Origin: Rotaria sordida
Lineage: Eukaryota > Rotifera > Eurotatoria > Philodinida > Philodinidae
Length of the DNA: 64,000 nt
NCBI GenBank assembly: GCA_905250125.1
Contig: CAJNOL010001299.1
Coordinates: 1-64,000, forward strand
Reading direction: 5' to 3'
Position numbers and translations under genes: made by a program
The notes under the pieces: model-generated
The model's input: the letters and a program-made list of their open reading frames with translations, nothing else
Told to the model about the DNA's origin: nothing
Database searches by the model: none
Part shown: one piece after another, positions 37,823 to 50,656 of the stretch
Numbering within the stretch: position 1 is the first letter of the stretch
How the letters are laid out: each line of letters begins with the position of its first letter

Positions 37823-39026
37823 ATGGCTCAACCACGTAATCATCAAAGACATAATCGTGTTGCATCAGTAGCAAGTGGAGGCGGTGGTGCTGTTGATCAT
37901 CATGCATATCCTACTCAAACATTATTCGAATATATCAAAGAAAAACAAGTATATTATATATTTTAAAAAATATTTATAAGAAGGAAAAAAAAAAACAAGA
38001 ATATATGTTATATTTAGCTTCCATTTCTTAGTAATATTGTTATTATTGGTCGTTTAAGAGATACTTGGGATAAACAACCTGAACTTGGAGGTTTGAATTA
38101 TTTCTAGATATTGTTTTATTTTCTCTTTGAATATATTTAATTTTTATTTATATAGATTATTATCAAAAATTTATAAATTCTTTACCAATTACTATTGAAA
38201 AACCTTTCGACAATCATCAACATAATACACCTGAAGATAATAATGTACAACCGGCTACTGGTCTATTACTTATTTTTCCAACTCTTTTTATTCATTATCT
38301 TGAAGTAACAAATTCGGCAATGAAATCTATTTTTGAAGATCTTAATCAATCGATTAATAATCATAATGGTCTTATACGAGAAGCATCAATTCTTAATATA
38401 TCTTATAATGTTTATATTTTTGAACATAATTAAATTTAAGATTATGATTTTTGTTTTTTTTCTCTTCAGATTCAAACAAGACTTTATCCAAATTGGTCAT
38501 TTAAAAGTATTAAATTAGCTGTTGAAGATCTTGATGCTCAACCAGCTGAAACAACAGAAGCAATTGCTATTGAAATTCTTGGTAAATTATTGAGATTAGC
38601 AAAATATCAAGCTGAAGAACGACAACGAAATGTAATGATTGAATATTTCATATTATTTTAAATATACTATTTTTGTTTTTGATATAAACAGGAACGACCA
38701 GGTGATGTTCTTGCAAATCTTGATCAACAACGAGCTGATTTATTACCTAATCAAGGTAATCAAAAATAGAAAAGTTTATATTAATAACATTTCTTCTTTT
38801 TTTTTTTTTAAAGTAAATATTAATTATCTTCTTAAACAACCAATCTTTCGAACAGCAGAAGATATTCTTAAAAATTATAATCGTCCAATTAATGTTCGAT
38901 TTGAAAGTGGTAAGTTTGATTAACTTTATTTTTCTTCAATTAAATTGTATTTTCTTTGTTTTTTCCTCCTATTTGTTAGATTTGACTGCACCACCAACTC
39001 ATAGATTATTTCCAATTACCTTCTAA
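37823..39026 (+). CDS. TEX47-like protein with BLUF-type fold
   Basis: Seven exons (37823-37948, 38018-38090, 38156-38409, 38470-38631, 38692-38755, 38814-38909, 38980-39026) give about 273 aa. After a Gly-rich N terminus come NIVIIGRLRD, TGLLLIFPTLFIHYLE (about residues 97-112) and, across a splice junction, ISYNIQTRLYPNWSF. This order matches the TEX47 family, whose fold is related to BLUF flavin sensors; in animals it is testis- or cilium-associated. The canonical flavin-contacting residues of light sensors were not identified, so no photoreception is claimed. All junctions are canonical and in frame. The gene itself is firm; the family call is moderate. Confidence 0.7.
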
Positions 39027-41634
39027 TTATTTGTCTATTTTTATCGATTATTATATATTATTTTTCTTTTCTTTGTCATAATAACAGAAAAGATTCGATC
39101 AAACAAGAAGGGTATTTACTACGTACCAATTATACTGCCTTTCTTTATATATTTTTTGATCGATCAAAATAGAATTTTTCTATTCATGATAAAAATCTAT
39201 GAAAATCGATAATATACGCGCGATTTCATTCAATTATATCAGTCATATATAAATAATTTGTTAGCCATATAACTATTTGATTAATTCACATAGCTAAGTA
39301 AAGAGCACAATCATTGTACAATGGTATCCCGAAAAGAAAAATGCTTGTAATTCGAGTTCTACTCAATCGATTTTGGTAATTTGTTTTTTTGTTTAACTGT
39401 TCTAAAGGTACCCATTTACTTCTGAAAAAAAATCAAGTTTCCAGCTGTTTTAGTTTACAAGAAATTCCATTGCAAATTTCTTTTTAAATTATTTTATTAG
39501 CGTTAAGACACTTCTAATTTTTGCGTAGAGCGATGTTAATATCATTGGCATTTCGTTTGAAGAAATTTTATTTGAACAAAATTGATTGGGTATCAAAGGG
39601 AAATAGAAACAAAACACATTTTGACAGGATAATACAGTCTACACTTCTCGAATGTAAAACTGATTGGTTCTTCTAGCGTATTTCTCATTATAGTTTTTTC
39701 TGAGTATTGTAAGTACAGTCAATCCTTGATTTGCTGTCAAGCGAGATTAAAAAAATTATTTTGACATCTAACAAGGTATCGAAAATTGGTCGAAGTAGTG
39801 TTGAATGAAAGTCAATAAATGGAAAATAAAACCAATAAAGACCATGAGAAAGTTATACTGATTCTTGTTAACAAAAAATATGAAATAAAATTTGAAAATT
39901 CTGGTTGTCATACTAAATGTCACACGAGATTTTTTATTTTGCTTGATATATAACTCTCTTAAGCTACGACAGATTGAAGTGAAATCTTGATCATTTTATC
40001 CACTTGTTGTGGTCAACTATCATTCAAAATATTAAGGTCAGAAAGCTTATAGTTCATGAAACAGAGAAAAATTATTGTCATTGTGGTACGCGAGATTATT
40101 ATGTGCATAACTGCTTCACAACCAAAACCGAAGCAGATTCAGAATATATTACTTGACTTTATCTTTAAGGAACTCTCAACAGTCATGCGAATTAATCATA
40201 GATTGTCTTCCACAGGTTAATGAATTCACAGAAGAATCTCACTAATTATATACATTCACTAATTGACTACACATTTGCAAATTTTATCACTGTGTAAGTG
40301 CAAAAACTAAGAATGATTTAGGGTAAATCAGATTGTTTCAGCGGCTAATTTTGTATCAAGTATGATTATTTATTACAAAGAAAAGACTCAACATTAATAT
40401 CTAAAATACCGTCGACAACTCCAACTGAAGCGTGTACTATCAAAGTCATTTAACCTTGAATTTTCAAATAATATTTTTAGAAAAATTCATATCTTTGCCA
40501 CTGTGATAGTGGTAGTCGGAAAAATTTATTCATAGCATCCTCTGATATAGTAATATAGAATGCACTAACCACTGTTTTCTAAATCTGAAATTTTTTTTTA
40601 GAGAATGATACAATAATTTTGCAATTCATTCACAGATATCAAATTGATGTAAAAAAATAAAAGTACAAAATGAAATCTCTGATTGTCATTTTAATCCTAC
40701 AAGCTCGATCATATCATTATCGACAGTTTGTTTATTGTTTACGATATGATGTCTGTAGCATTCATTTATGCTGCGAAAAGATGAATCAATGAAATAGCAT
40801 ATATAGAATTTGGCTTTATTTTTTAGTATGTCGTTGAATGCTTGACTTGATGCTGATCATTGAAAACTCATTTTTGTATCAATAGGATGTCTCGCGATCG
40901 GGTACTGAATGTAGTTGGGACGATGAAAAAACAACATACAATAGTGGTACAATCATTTAAATGATGAGAATATTTTATTCGATCTTCGATTGTTTCGTCT
41001 TGGCAATTTGTCTGATCGGGCCACACTATAAAGTAACCTGGTAGATTTGAATGGCGAAATTGAGCCCGATGGATAGGATTACTTAACCTGTTACACTGTC
41101 GACTGCCTTTAGACATTGGCAGTGAATGGAGTTAGTGCACAAGATGTGGTTCATTGGCTTTATTTGACATAACTCTGAAAAAAACTGGATGAATGTTGAT
41201 ACCGACTAATACGATCTTTTGCATATTGAAATTGGCAGTTGACAGAATCATGGCATGGTGCTCACGACTTCTCGTCGTTTTTATCGTTTTTGCTCAAAGC
41301 AATGTCTTTTGCCTCTTTTCCACAGATACTAAGAGGTGTCTGTTGATGAGAAATGAATTGAAATCTTTCTTGAACTCTCTGTCGAACGCTGGATGCTATT
41401 TCTGTATATGTTCACAATGCATAATCATATTTTGACCAGTTACATTATATAAGCCAACACTTATCTGAACATAATCGAATTTAGATAGATCAGATTCGTT
41501 GGAAGAAAATCAACATTTTATTCGTTCATGATTAGCAATACTATTCGAATCGGCATGAATCAATGATACTCGACCAGTGTGTCGATTGATCTTAAGACAA
41601 TACATAATGTAATCCTCTGTGTTACAGCCACAAA

Positions 41635-41757
41635 GGCAAAGGGGAAACAGCAGAAACTGTGATTCCAAGATTTCATTGACTCCAAATGATTCTGAGTGAT
41701 TCCAGTGATTCTAGAGCCACAGAATCAGCTGTTTCTCCCTTGCACAAAGGAGTAATT
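41635..41757. repeat. Short inverted repeat
   Basis: AAGGGGAAACAGCAGAAACTG on the left is mirrored by CAGCTGTTTCTCCCTT on the right. Between them are several direct TGATTC-containing units (GATTCTGAGTGATTCCAGTG). It may be a small MITE or satellite fragment. Confidence 0.45.
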
Positions 41758-42255
41758 TTGAACGTGTCTTAAATTTATCGTTCATGTCAAACTTGAAACT
41801 TGAGTTGAATTTATTTCAATGAACATTCAATTCAATTCAATTCAATTGTTCTTATTGAATTCTTTGATGTTATTCTGATGATGATCATTTACTGATCGAA
41901 ATGATGTTAAAGAAAAGAAAAAAGAAAAACTCGTTCTTCTTTTAATTGAACCTATAGTTTTAAATATAAATAAATAAAAATGAAAAATTCATTTTTGTTC
42001 AAAACTCAATCATTCATTGTTATCAAAAATAATCATAAAAAGGCAGACACAAATGAATAATCCCATATTATATTTAAAACCTATAATACGCTTTCTTATT
42101 GATAAAGATTTTCATGTAGATAGAATTGATTTGATCATTTGACCAATATAACATCCAAATACTGAATCATAAATTCCTGGATTGATTGTAACACAACCCA
42201 AGGGATATACAAATAACGATTGACATTACAATGAACATACTGAAAAAAAACGAAT

Positions 42256-42317
42256 GGGGTGTGGGGGAGGGGGGGGGTAGGTACCAGCCGTCTATTCATC
42301 CACACCCACATCCGCCC
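42256..42317. repeat. Telomere-like G tract followed by inverted C tract
   Basis: GGGGTGTGGGGGAG plus a nine-G run is followed about 18 bp later by CCACACCCACA, the reverse complement of TGTGGGTGTGG. TGTGGG is the published bdelloid telomere unit. In such AT-rich DNA this is conspicuous and could fold as a quadruplex or hairpin. Confidence 0.5.
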
Positions 42318-44049
42318 ATGTGAGCTGAAGCTCTCGTCAGACTGTAGTAACATTCAGACTTTTTTGTGTAAAACTGCAGATGATAATCCTACAGTTCGAC
42401 TTCTCATGATCTATTTTTTGATATAGATCACAGTTTAATAAACTATACATAACTCAAGAGGAAACATTCAATGACATGATTTATTATGAACTTTGTTTAT
42501 CTGATAAACAATGTGAGACTATTCGATCATCATTCATCTCGATATTCTTACCTGATTAACGATAATAGATACCTTCTCAATCTCTATCCTATCTTTCTCC
42601 CTCTATTTTATACAACTCGATTCATTTATCATCAACACATATAAGAGAATAACAATATTAAATATCTAAAAAATATTCGAATTTCTAAAAAAAAAATTCT
42701 ATTGAACTTTTTAAATAGCATTGGTTGGGTAGAGTAAAACAAATATATTTATATATTAAGAGAGATATAATGCACTAACCAGTTTTCCATAGAAATATTG
42801 AAAATGACATTGATGCATTTGATTCTCTTCTAACAAAGTGATCAATATTATTATTGTTAATAATCTAACGATTTTGAGATAGATTTATGTATCAAATTCT
42901 CTTCTATGTTATTCTCAAAAGTTAATCTTGATTCGATTTATTCTAGGTCAATTATTAAAATGTTAATATATTTGAGAAAAAAAAATCTATCCTTTATTCA
43001 AGATGCTGATCATTCAAAGTTTAACCATTCGAATTTTTATTTTTAGAGATTTCTATGCAGAACAAATGAAATAATTCAAAAGAATAAACTTTGTTTATTT
43101 TCTTTCATTTATTTTTAATCATAAAACAAAAAAAAAATGAATCTGTTAACGAATTTGTTTATTTTAATATTTGATGAATAGATAGATTATTTAATAATTG
43201 ATTGAAAAATCAATAAAATTATTTGGAGAAATAAATCAATATATTCTAACAGGAAATGAATACAAAACATTTTTGAAAAGATTTTAAATAAATTGTTTTC
43301 GTTTTTGAAAATATTCTCAATAAAATTTCAAATAATAATTCTATATTAAATAAGAAAAGGGACAAAATAATAAAAACAATTTCAAAAATAAAATAAAATT
43401 CTTCACATTTTAAATAACAATATATAATTAATTATTTTATTTATTTTCAATTCTTAAAATAGTTTTTTTAAAATAAATCAACATAAACATATTCAAATGT
43501 TTGTTCTTCAATTTTATTCACTTTTCACAACTATTTTTTTCTCAAACAATCATGTTTTATTTTAATTAGATTTTTAAAAAGAAACCAACGTATTACTAAA
43601 GATATTATTTTAGTTAAACAAATAATAATCAAATATAAATATATTCAACATTTGGTCATTCATTTATCATTGATATCTATTCATACTAAGACGAACGAAT
43701 AACAATAAATATTTTCAAGGATATAACCTTGATCAATGTCAATCAGTAAGACTAATCACGTCTATAATAGCATTTATTATTATAAAACGATCGTTTTTTA
43801 TCTATTTATATCAACAAGAATAACATTGGTTTATTAAGAATATTTTTTATTATTCATTTTCAACTATTTAGACAAATAAAATATAAAAAAATAAAAATTT
43901 TTTTCTTTTAAATTTAATATGTTAATATATAATTTGAATGAAAAGATAAAGAATGATTGTTAATACTTGAATTTAGTTATTAAATTGATTAATAATCGAG
44001 TAAAATATTTGTCATATTTATTTAAAGATAAAATGTTAAATATAAAACG

Positions 44050-45215
44050 ATGAGTGCCAACGATCCTGGACATATAAGTAAGTTATTCGATTTATTTATA
44101 AATAAATATTTGTTTTTTTTTTCTTAGATGATCTTAGTAAAGATCAAGAAGAAAGTCTTAAAAATTTTTGGATATCTATTATTGATAAAATAACAAATAA
44201 AAATAAAATCTCATTAGAAGATTTTTATGATTCAACATATGGAAATGAATTATTTAACCTATTTGCTTCTGATAATCCTGATGTTGTTTTACTTCGACGA
44301 CTTCGAGCAAGAAAATGGAATGTTAATCTTGCTTTAGAACAACTTATTAACACATTAGCATGGAGATTTCAATGGGGTGTTAATCAACTTGTTGCTAAAG
44401 GAGAATCAGAACTTTCTTACCAAGAAATTCTAACAGGTAAAACATTCTATATTGGTTATGATCGATTTGGTCGTCCAATTAATTATATTTCTGTAAAGAA
44501 TCATATAAAAGGTCAATTTCCATCAGAAACAACAGAAAAATTAACTGTACTTTCCATGGAAATAGGACGAAAATTGTTACATTGTCCTGTTGAATCTGTA
44601 ACTCTTATTTTTGATATGACTGAATTTTCAATGAAAAATATGGATTATCAACATACATATTTTCTTTTTAATCTTTTACAAAATTATTATCCTGAATCTC
44701 TTGGTCTTGCACTTATTGTTAATGCTCCTTGGATATTTAATAGATGTTGGTATATTATTAAACGATGGTTAGATCCTGTTGTTGAAAGTAAAGTTCATTT
44801 TATAAATAATATTGATGAATTAACTAAATTTATTGATTTATCAAATATACCAAAACACTTAAATGGTAATAAACCAGATTTTAATTATATACCACCAACA
44901 GAACAAGATAATATTATGTTGTCAGCATTTCAGAACGATTTTTCTGGAAATAAAAAAGCAAGAGAAAATCATCAACAAGCTTCGATAAATTATCTTCGCA
45001 TAACTTATCAATGGGCACAGACAAATCATAATAAAGATTTATTAGAACAAAGAAAAAAAGCAATGGAACAATTAAGAGATGCATATGAACAACTTATACC
45101 GTATATAACTACTCGAACACATTATCATAGATATGGACTTATTGAAGAACCAATATTTTATAAAACTTATCAACGTATTCAACAAGAAAATCAACAAGAA
45201 AGTGTTCATTTTTAA
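44050..45215 (+). CDS. Sec14/CRAL-TRIO lipid-transfer protein, fungal Csr1-like
   Basis: Two exons (44050-44077 and 44128-45215), separated by a 50-bp intron, give about 371 aa. A CRAL-TRIO N-terminal helical region (RRLRARKWNVNLALEQL, about residues 85-105) is followed by the CRAL-TRIO lipid pocket (YDRFGRPINYI; LIFDMTEFSMKNMDY; YPESLGLALIVNAPWIF; KRWLDPVVESKVHF; IPKHLNG) and a charged C-terminal tail. Proteins of this fold exchange phosphatidylinositol or other lipids between membranes. The WLDPVV.SKVHF block and the RARKWNV block are, from my knowledge of the family, typical of fungal Csr1/Sfh2-type proteins rather than the usual animal Sec14-like or MOSPD2 proteins. The near single-exon structure contrasts with neighbouring genes. 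Horizontal acquisition is therefore a candidate explanation. Confidence 0.88.
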
Positions 45216-46510
45216 ATTTTATTCTTTTTAAACATTTTTTTTTTAAAATTATTTTCATGTTTTTTTCTTCACAAAATTCTTTCATCTTATTTTTATTTTT
45301 CCATTCAAAAAAATTTATTTTATTATAAAAAAATCATTGATGAAATAGATAAACAATTATTTCGATATATTAATTCATCTATCTAACAGAGAATATTTTT
45401 TATTAAAATTATATTAAAATTAACAAATTCAATTATTTTACACATTTTTTCATAGAAATTCTATCATATTCTCTTATATATCTATAGACCTCGCAGCGGT
45501 CCTTCTTTTCTTAGTTTTCATACAAGTACATACTCAGAATCGTCGAAAAACATATGAACAATGCTTATGTTAGGTAGAGATCTCTGAGCAGCGTTTCTAA
45601 CAGCAAGTGTAGCAAGTATAAAGAAAATATACAGATCACATACTGCTGCTAATATACATACTACTTTATACTTTAATCAAGAAACTTGCTTGAACAAAGT
45701 ATAAAGCAATATGTATATTGGCAGTAGTATGTGATGTGTACATTTTTTTTATGCTTGATACACCTGCTGTTAGAAATGCTGGCTCCCAGAGCACCTGAAA
45801 AATGTTTAGTTCACTGCATATTCAATGAAAAATCCACAATGCTTATGTTAAGGTATTCATGTAGGACTTCGGTTTACTCGATACATATGTGCAGAATTTA
45901 AGATACTTATCATGACTCTTCGCTGCAGTTCGATTGCTGCTCAAAATTGCGGACATATACTCCGTACTCAGTGACCAAGCATGACAGAAGCTAAGCTCAT
46001 CATAGCCAGTCTTACAGATACTTTCGTGAATGACCTTTCATCGTGACTACAAATATTCAAATTATTAAAACGTTTTGTTATCGAAAAACTGTTACATTAC
46101 TAAAGAGAACCAATTCATCAAACAATGATGAACATATTCAATTGATCGAACAAATTTATGAACTCAGTATTGATGTGTAAAGACACCCACCCAATATGGA
46201 AGAGGAGAAATGTTAGCGGTTATTCACCACCATCCTTTCTTCGATGTTTTTCTATCTCTTTTTTTTTAAAATTCTTATTGTCATTGTTGTTTATTCTTTT
46301 CTTCTTTTTTTCTTTTTTTCTTTCCTCTCTCTTCTCTGTTTTATCTCTTATGTTATATATTTAAGGAGATTTTAGAATAAATAAAATAAACTAAGTTAAA
46401 ACTCGTCGAAACGTACTAACAAATACGAAGCAAAAGAAAGTATATGATCTAATCCTGGAAAATAGACAATTTATTTTGCCCATAAATTACTGATTGTAGT
46501 CAAGCCATAA
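45216..46510. other. Intergenic region with palindromic element
   Basis: AT-rich spacer before the first P450. The main content is the palindrome at 45572-45797 (listed). Pyrimidine-rich DNA lies at 46240-46340. The open frame at 46158-46364 reflects that pyrimidine bias. Confidence 0.5.
45572..45797. mobile_element. Palindromic MITE with flanking direct repeats
   Basis: Two arms of about 105 bp are inverted copies around a loop of about 6-12 bp: TTTCTAACAGCAAGTGTA pairs with ACACCTGCTGTTAGAAA, GATCACATACTGCTGC with GCAGTAGTATGTGATG, and TTTATACTTTAATCAAG with CTTGAACAAAGTATAAA. The 14-bp sequence CAATGCTTATGTTA occurs at both ends (45559-45572 and 45837-45850). Confidence 0.7.
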
Positions 46511-48253
46511 ATGTTGTTACTAACAGTCATTTTGATTACGGTTTTCTTAGTTGTTGTCGTTGCCTATTTTTGGCGTCTTCGACAAGCTTACGAATTTTTC
46601 AAGCGATTAAATATTCCTGGTCCACCACCAACACTTTTTTTTGGTAATTTTCTCGAGCTTATTAAAAGTAAACGATTATCAATTTCAATGAAACAATGGA
46701 CAGAAAAATATGGTCGTATTTTTGGATATTTTGAAGGACATACACCAATTTTAGTTATATCTGATCCAGATATATTACAAGATGTTTTTATTAAATCATT
46801 TTCAAATTTTCATTCTCGTCGTCCTTTTGCATTCGAAGAACAACATACTAAAAAAGTACATCTTTTCAGTGCTACTGGTCTTCGTTGGAAACGACAAAGA
46901 TTTGTTATTAATCCAACATTTTCATCGGCTAAACTAAAACAAATGTCTCCAGTTATTCATCGATGTATTGGCATATTCATGAAAAAAATGTCCGAACAAT
47001 ATAATAAGGGCCAACCATTTGATATCTATGCATATTTTAAAAGATTTACTATGGATACTATATGGTCATGTGGTTTTGGACTTGAAACAGATATGCAAAA
47101 TAATATTAACAATCCATATTTGATTTTTTCACAAAATATATTCAACGAAGACAATACTTTCAGAATTTTAGTACTTTTATCTTTGTTTATCACAGAATTA
47201 AATACTGTTTGGCTTAAATTGTATCATATAAGCAATTTTATACGTTATTGGCTTCCACGTATTTTTCCATTGACAAGGAAATTTATTCAAGAAATACCAG
47301 ACCTATGGATTATAAGACAAGCATATACAATGATGGAAAAACGTGGACAAATGGCCCCAACAAATCGAACAGATTTAATTCAATTAATGCTTGAATCAGC
47401 ATCAAACGAAGATCTTATTCAAGTATGCTACTCAAAGTTTTTTTTTCTATATAAGACAAAAAAAAAAACAAAGTTATCTATTATTGTTGTTTAGGATGAT
47501 AAAGCGTCTGCTGTTAGAGAAGAAGAAAAAGATAACGAGCCACTATTTATTCGAAAACTTACTAAACATGAAATTGCAACTAACATTTATCTATTTAGTG
47601 AGTTCTAACATTAAGTCTTGATAATTTTTTAATATTTTTGAGTATTAGTGATTGCCGGTTATGAAACAACAAGTACAGCACTTAGTTATATTACTTATGT
47701 TCTCGCTACTCATTTAAATGAACAACAAAAATTACAACACGAGATTGATACTCACTTCAGTCCTGAAACCGATGATGATATGCCATCTTATGATACAGTA
47801 TCACAAATAGAATATTTAGATATGTTTATTCGAGAAACTCTTCGCATGTATCCTATAGCGCCAGTAGTAGTCAATCGTCAAAGTTCAGAAGATTTTCATA
47901 TCAAAGGTATTGGTACGATTCCAGCTGGTACATCTATTGCTGTTGATATGTATAGTTTACATTATGATCCTGATTTGTGGGGTCCTGTTGATCCACATAT
48001 ATTTTATCCTGAACGATTTGAAACAAAACGACATGCAATGGCATGGGTTCCATTTGGAGCTGGACCAAGAAATTGTGTTGGAATGCGTTTTGCTTTGATT
48101 GAACTCAAAATGGCACTTGTTCGTCTTCTCAAAACATATTCAATAGTCGATTGTGGTGATCAAACATGTAAACCATTTGTAAATCTCAAAGAATATATTG
48201 TCATTGCACCAGAACAAGTTATTGTTCGTTTACAACGTCGAGATGAACATTAA
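46511..48253 (+). CDS. Cytochrome P450, CYP3 clan (copy 1)
   Basis: Three exons (46511-47422, 47495-47597, 47649-48253) give about 539 aa, normal for a microsomal P450. Residues 1-20 form a hydrophobic ER anchor, then the proline hinge NIPGPPP. The C-helix WKRQR, I-helix oxygen-binding AGYETTS, K-helix ETLR, PERF-type FYPERF and heme loop FGAGPRNCVGMRFA (Cys axial ligand) are all present, so the enzyme should be active. It would mono-oxygenate hydrophobic substrates using electrons from P450 reductase at the ER. AGYETTS and the overall pattern fit the CYP3/CYP6 clan. It is followed 329 bp later by a close tandem copy. The stop is followed by AT-rich DNA. Confidence 0.95.
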
Positions 48254-48582
48254 AATTAATTATTTATATAGACTTATAAGCTTTATAAAAATTTTGTTTT
48301 AATAATTATAATATATAATTATTTTATATTTAATTAAATCTAAGAAAGTATTATATTTTCATAGTAAAGTTTTCATTTATAAAATAATTGAAGATTATGT
48401 GATATGTCGAGTCTAACCTTTTACTTGCGTTCTTATCAAGAATAGTATCACTCGGTCCAAAGTATGTCGTAGGTGTTACATCGACGATAGTAATTATATG
48501 AAACAGACGAATAAGAAGAAAAGTGTGAGTCAAAATAACATAAAAAGACACGCGTTTTTATCCAGCATACAATAAGTCAAAT
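48254..48582. promoter_or_regulatory. Spacer between tandem P450 genes
   Basis: 329 bp of AT-rich DNA holding the 3' end of copy 1 and presumably the promoter of copy 2. The minus-strand open frame 48551-48351 has no coding character. Confidence 0.4.
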
Positions 48583-50656
48583 ATGCTTTTGTTTACAAGC
48601 ATACTACTTGCATTACTTCTAATTATAATTGTTGCTTATTTATGGCATATTCGACCAGCATATGAATTTTTCAAAAAACTCAATATTCCTGGTCCACAAC
48701 CGATTCTCTTCTTTGGCAATTTTCTAGATTTTATCAAAAGTAGACGATCATCTTTAACTATTAAACAATGGACAGAAAAATATGGTCGTATTTTTGGTTA
48801 TTTTGAAGGACATACACCAATTTTAGTTATATCTGATCCAGATATATTACAAGATGTTTTTATTAAATCATTTTCAAATTTTCATTCTCGTCGTTCTTTT
48901 CCATTAGCAGATCAAAATGCAAAACTAGTAAATATGTTTTCTGCATCAGGACTGCGTTGGAAACGACAAAGATTTATAATTAATCCAACATTTTCATCGG
49001 CTAAACTCAAACAAATGACACCACTTATAAATCGAAGTATTAATATGTTAATGAAAAAAATGTCCGAACAATATAATAAGGGTCAACCATTTGATATCTA
49101 TGCATATTATAAACGATTTACTATGGATACAATTTGGTCATGTGCTTTTGGACTTGATACAGATATGCAAAATAATATTAATAATCCATATTTAATTCAT
49201 TCTCAGCAATTATTCGGCGAAAAAGTCAATGTTCGATTAATTGTTCTTATAGCATTGTTTATTAATGAATTGAATAAATTTTGGAGAAAAATTCATTTAT
49301 CAATAGGTGCAATTAGTTATTGGTGTCGTCATTATATTCCGATAACAAAACGATTCATTAATGAAGATCCTCCAACATGGATTATGAAACAAGCATATAA
49401 AATTATAGAAAAACATCAAAAAGTTGGTCAAACAAATCGTACTGATTTATTACAATTGATGTTTGAGTCAGCATCGGATGAAGAATTAATTCAAGTAGGA
49501 TTAATTTATTTTCTTTTAAATAATCAGCCCCACTAGATCGATTTAAATATATTCATCAAATCTTTATGATAATTATTTATCAAGTTCTCTTCGAAGAAGT
49601 AATCTCTTAATAGCATTAAGACTGTGCATGAATCAATATTCTAGAGACATATTGTTCTTATTGATGTAGAATATTTTTAAAGTAAAATCATTTATATGAG
49701 CTGTTTTTTAGTTCTTGTGATAAAATAATTCCAATTTAATGAACAATCGAATTATTAGTTTGATCCTTATTGCAAACGTATCAGTTTCAAAACAAAAAAA
49801 TTGTTATATATTTATCTTTTAGATTTTAATGTCATTTCAGAACATATCATACTTTCGAGATATATTTAGCTTCTTTTCATTATTATTTTATAGGATAGTC
49901 GAGCAACTGATATTACCAATGAAGAAACAGAAATTGAACCACCACTCATTCGAAAACTTACTAAACATGAAATTGTATCCAATATTTTTCTCTTCAGTGA
50001 GTTCAATTTACTATTTCTATTCTTTAAAGTTTCTTTGTTTTCTAGTGATTGCTGGTTATGAAACAACAAGTACAGCACTTAGTTATATTACTTATATTCT
50101 TGCAACTCATCCAAATGAACAACAAAAATTACAACACGAGATTGATACTCACTTCAATCCTGAAACCGAAGATGATATGCCATCTTATGATACAGTATCA
50201 CAAATAGAATATTTAGATATGTTTATTCGAGAAACTCTTCGCTTGTATCCTATAGCACCAGTAGTAGTTAATCGTCAAAGTTCAGAAGATTTTCATATCA
50301 AAGGTATTGGTACGATTCCAGCTGGTACACGTATTGCTGTGGATATGTATACTTTACATTATGATCCTGATTTGTGGGGTCCTGTTGATCCACATATATT
50401 TTATCCTGAACGATTTGAAACAAAACGACATGCAATGGCATGGATTCCATTTGGAGCTGGACCAAGAAATTGTGTTGGAATGCGTTTTGCTTTGATTGAA
50501 CTCAAAATGACACTTGTTCGTCTTCTCAAAACATATTCAATAGTCGATTGTGGTGATCAAACACATAAATCATTTGAACAATTAACAGAAACTTTTGTCA
50601 TAGCACCAAGAGAAGTTATTATTCGGTTAGAACGTCGAGATGAATATCATGTATAA
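48583..50656 (+). CDS. Cytochrome P450, CYP3 clan (copy 2)
   Basis: Three exons (48583-49494, 49894-49996, 50046-50656) give about 541 aa; exon 1 (912 bp) and exon 2 (103 bp) match copy 1 exactly in length. Anchor, NIPGPQP hinge, WKRQR, AGYETTS, ETLR, FYPERF and FGAGPRNCVGMRFA are all intact, so it too should be a functional ER mono-oxygenase. Intron 1 is 399 bp here but 72 bp in copy 1. Most of exon 3 is almost identical to copy 1 up to about 50567, then divergence rises abruptly, while parts of exon 1 and exon 2 differ strongly. The pattern suggests gene conversion after tandem duplication. Confidence 0.95.

Larger units (their letters stand above)
39027..44049. other. Large intergenic region
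   Basis: About 5 kb without a gene that can be assembled. The 40860-41440 part is less AT-rich and holds open frames on both strands, for example minus-strand 41116-40868 with RAQFRHSNLPGYFIVWPDQT, which may be a decayed coding fragment. A small inverted repeat lies at 41635-41757, a TTCAA microsatellite at 41824-41847, and a G-rich/C-rich telomere-like pair at 42256-42317. From 42600 to 44049 the sequence is extremely AT-rich. Confidence 0.5.
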
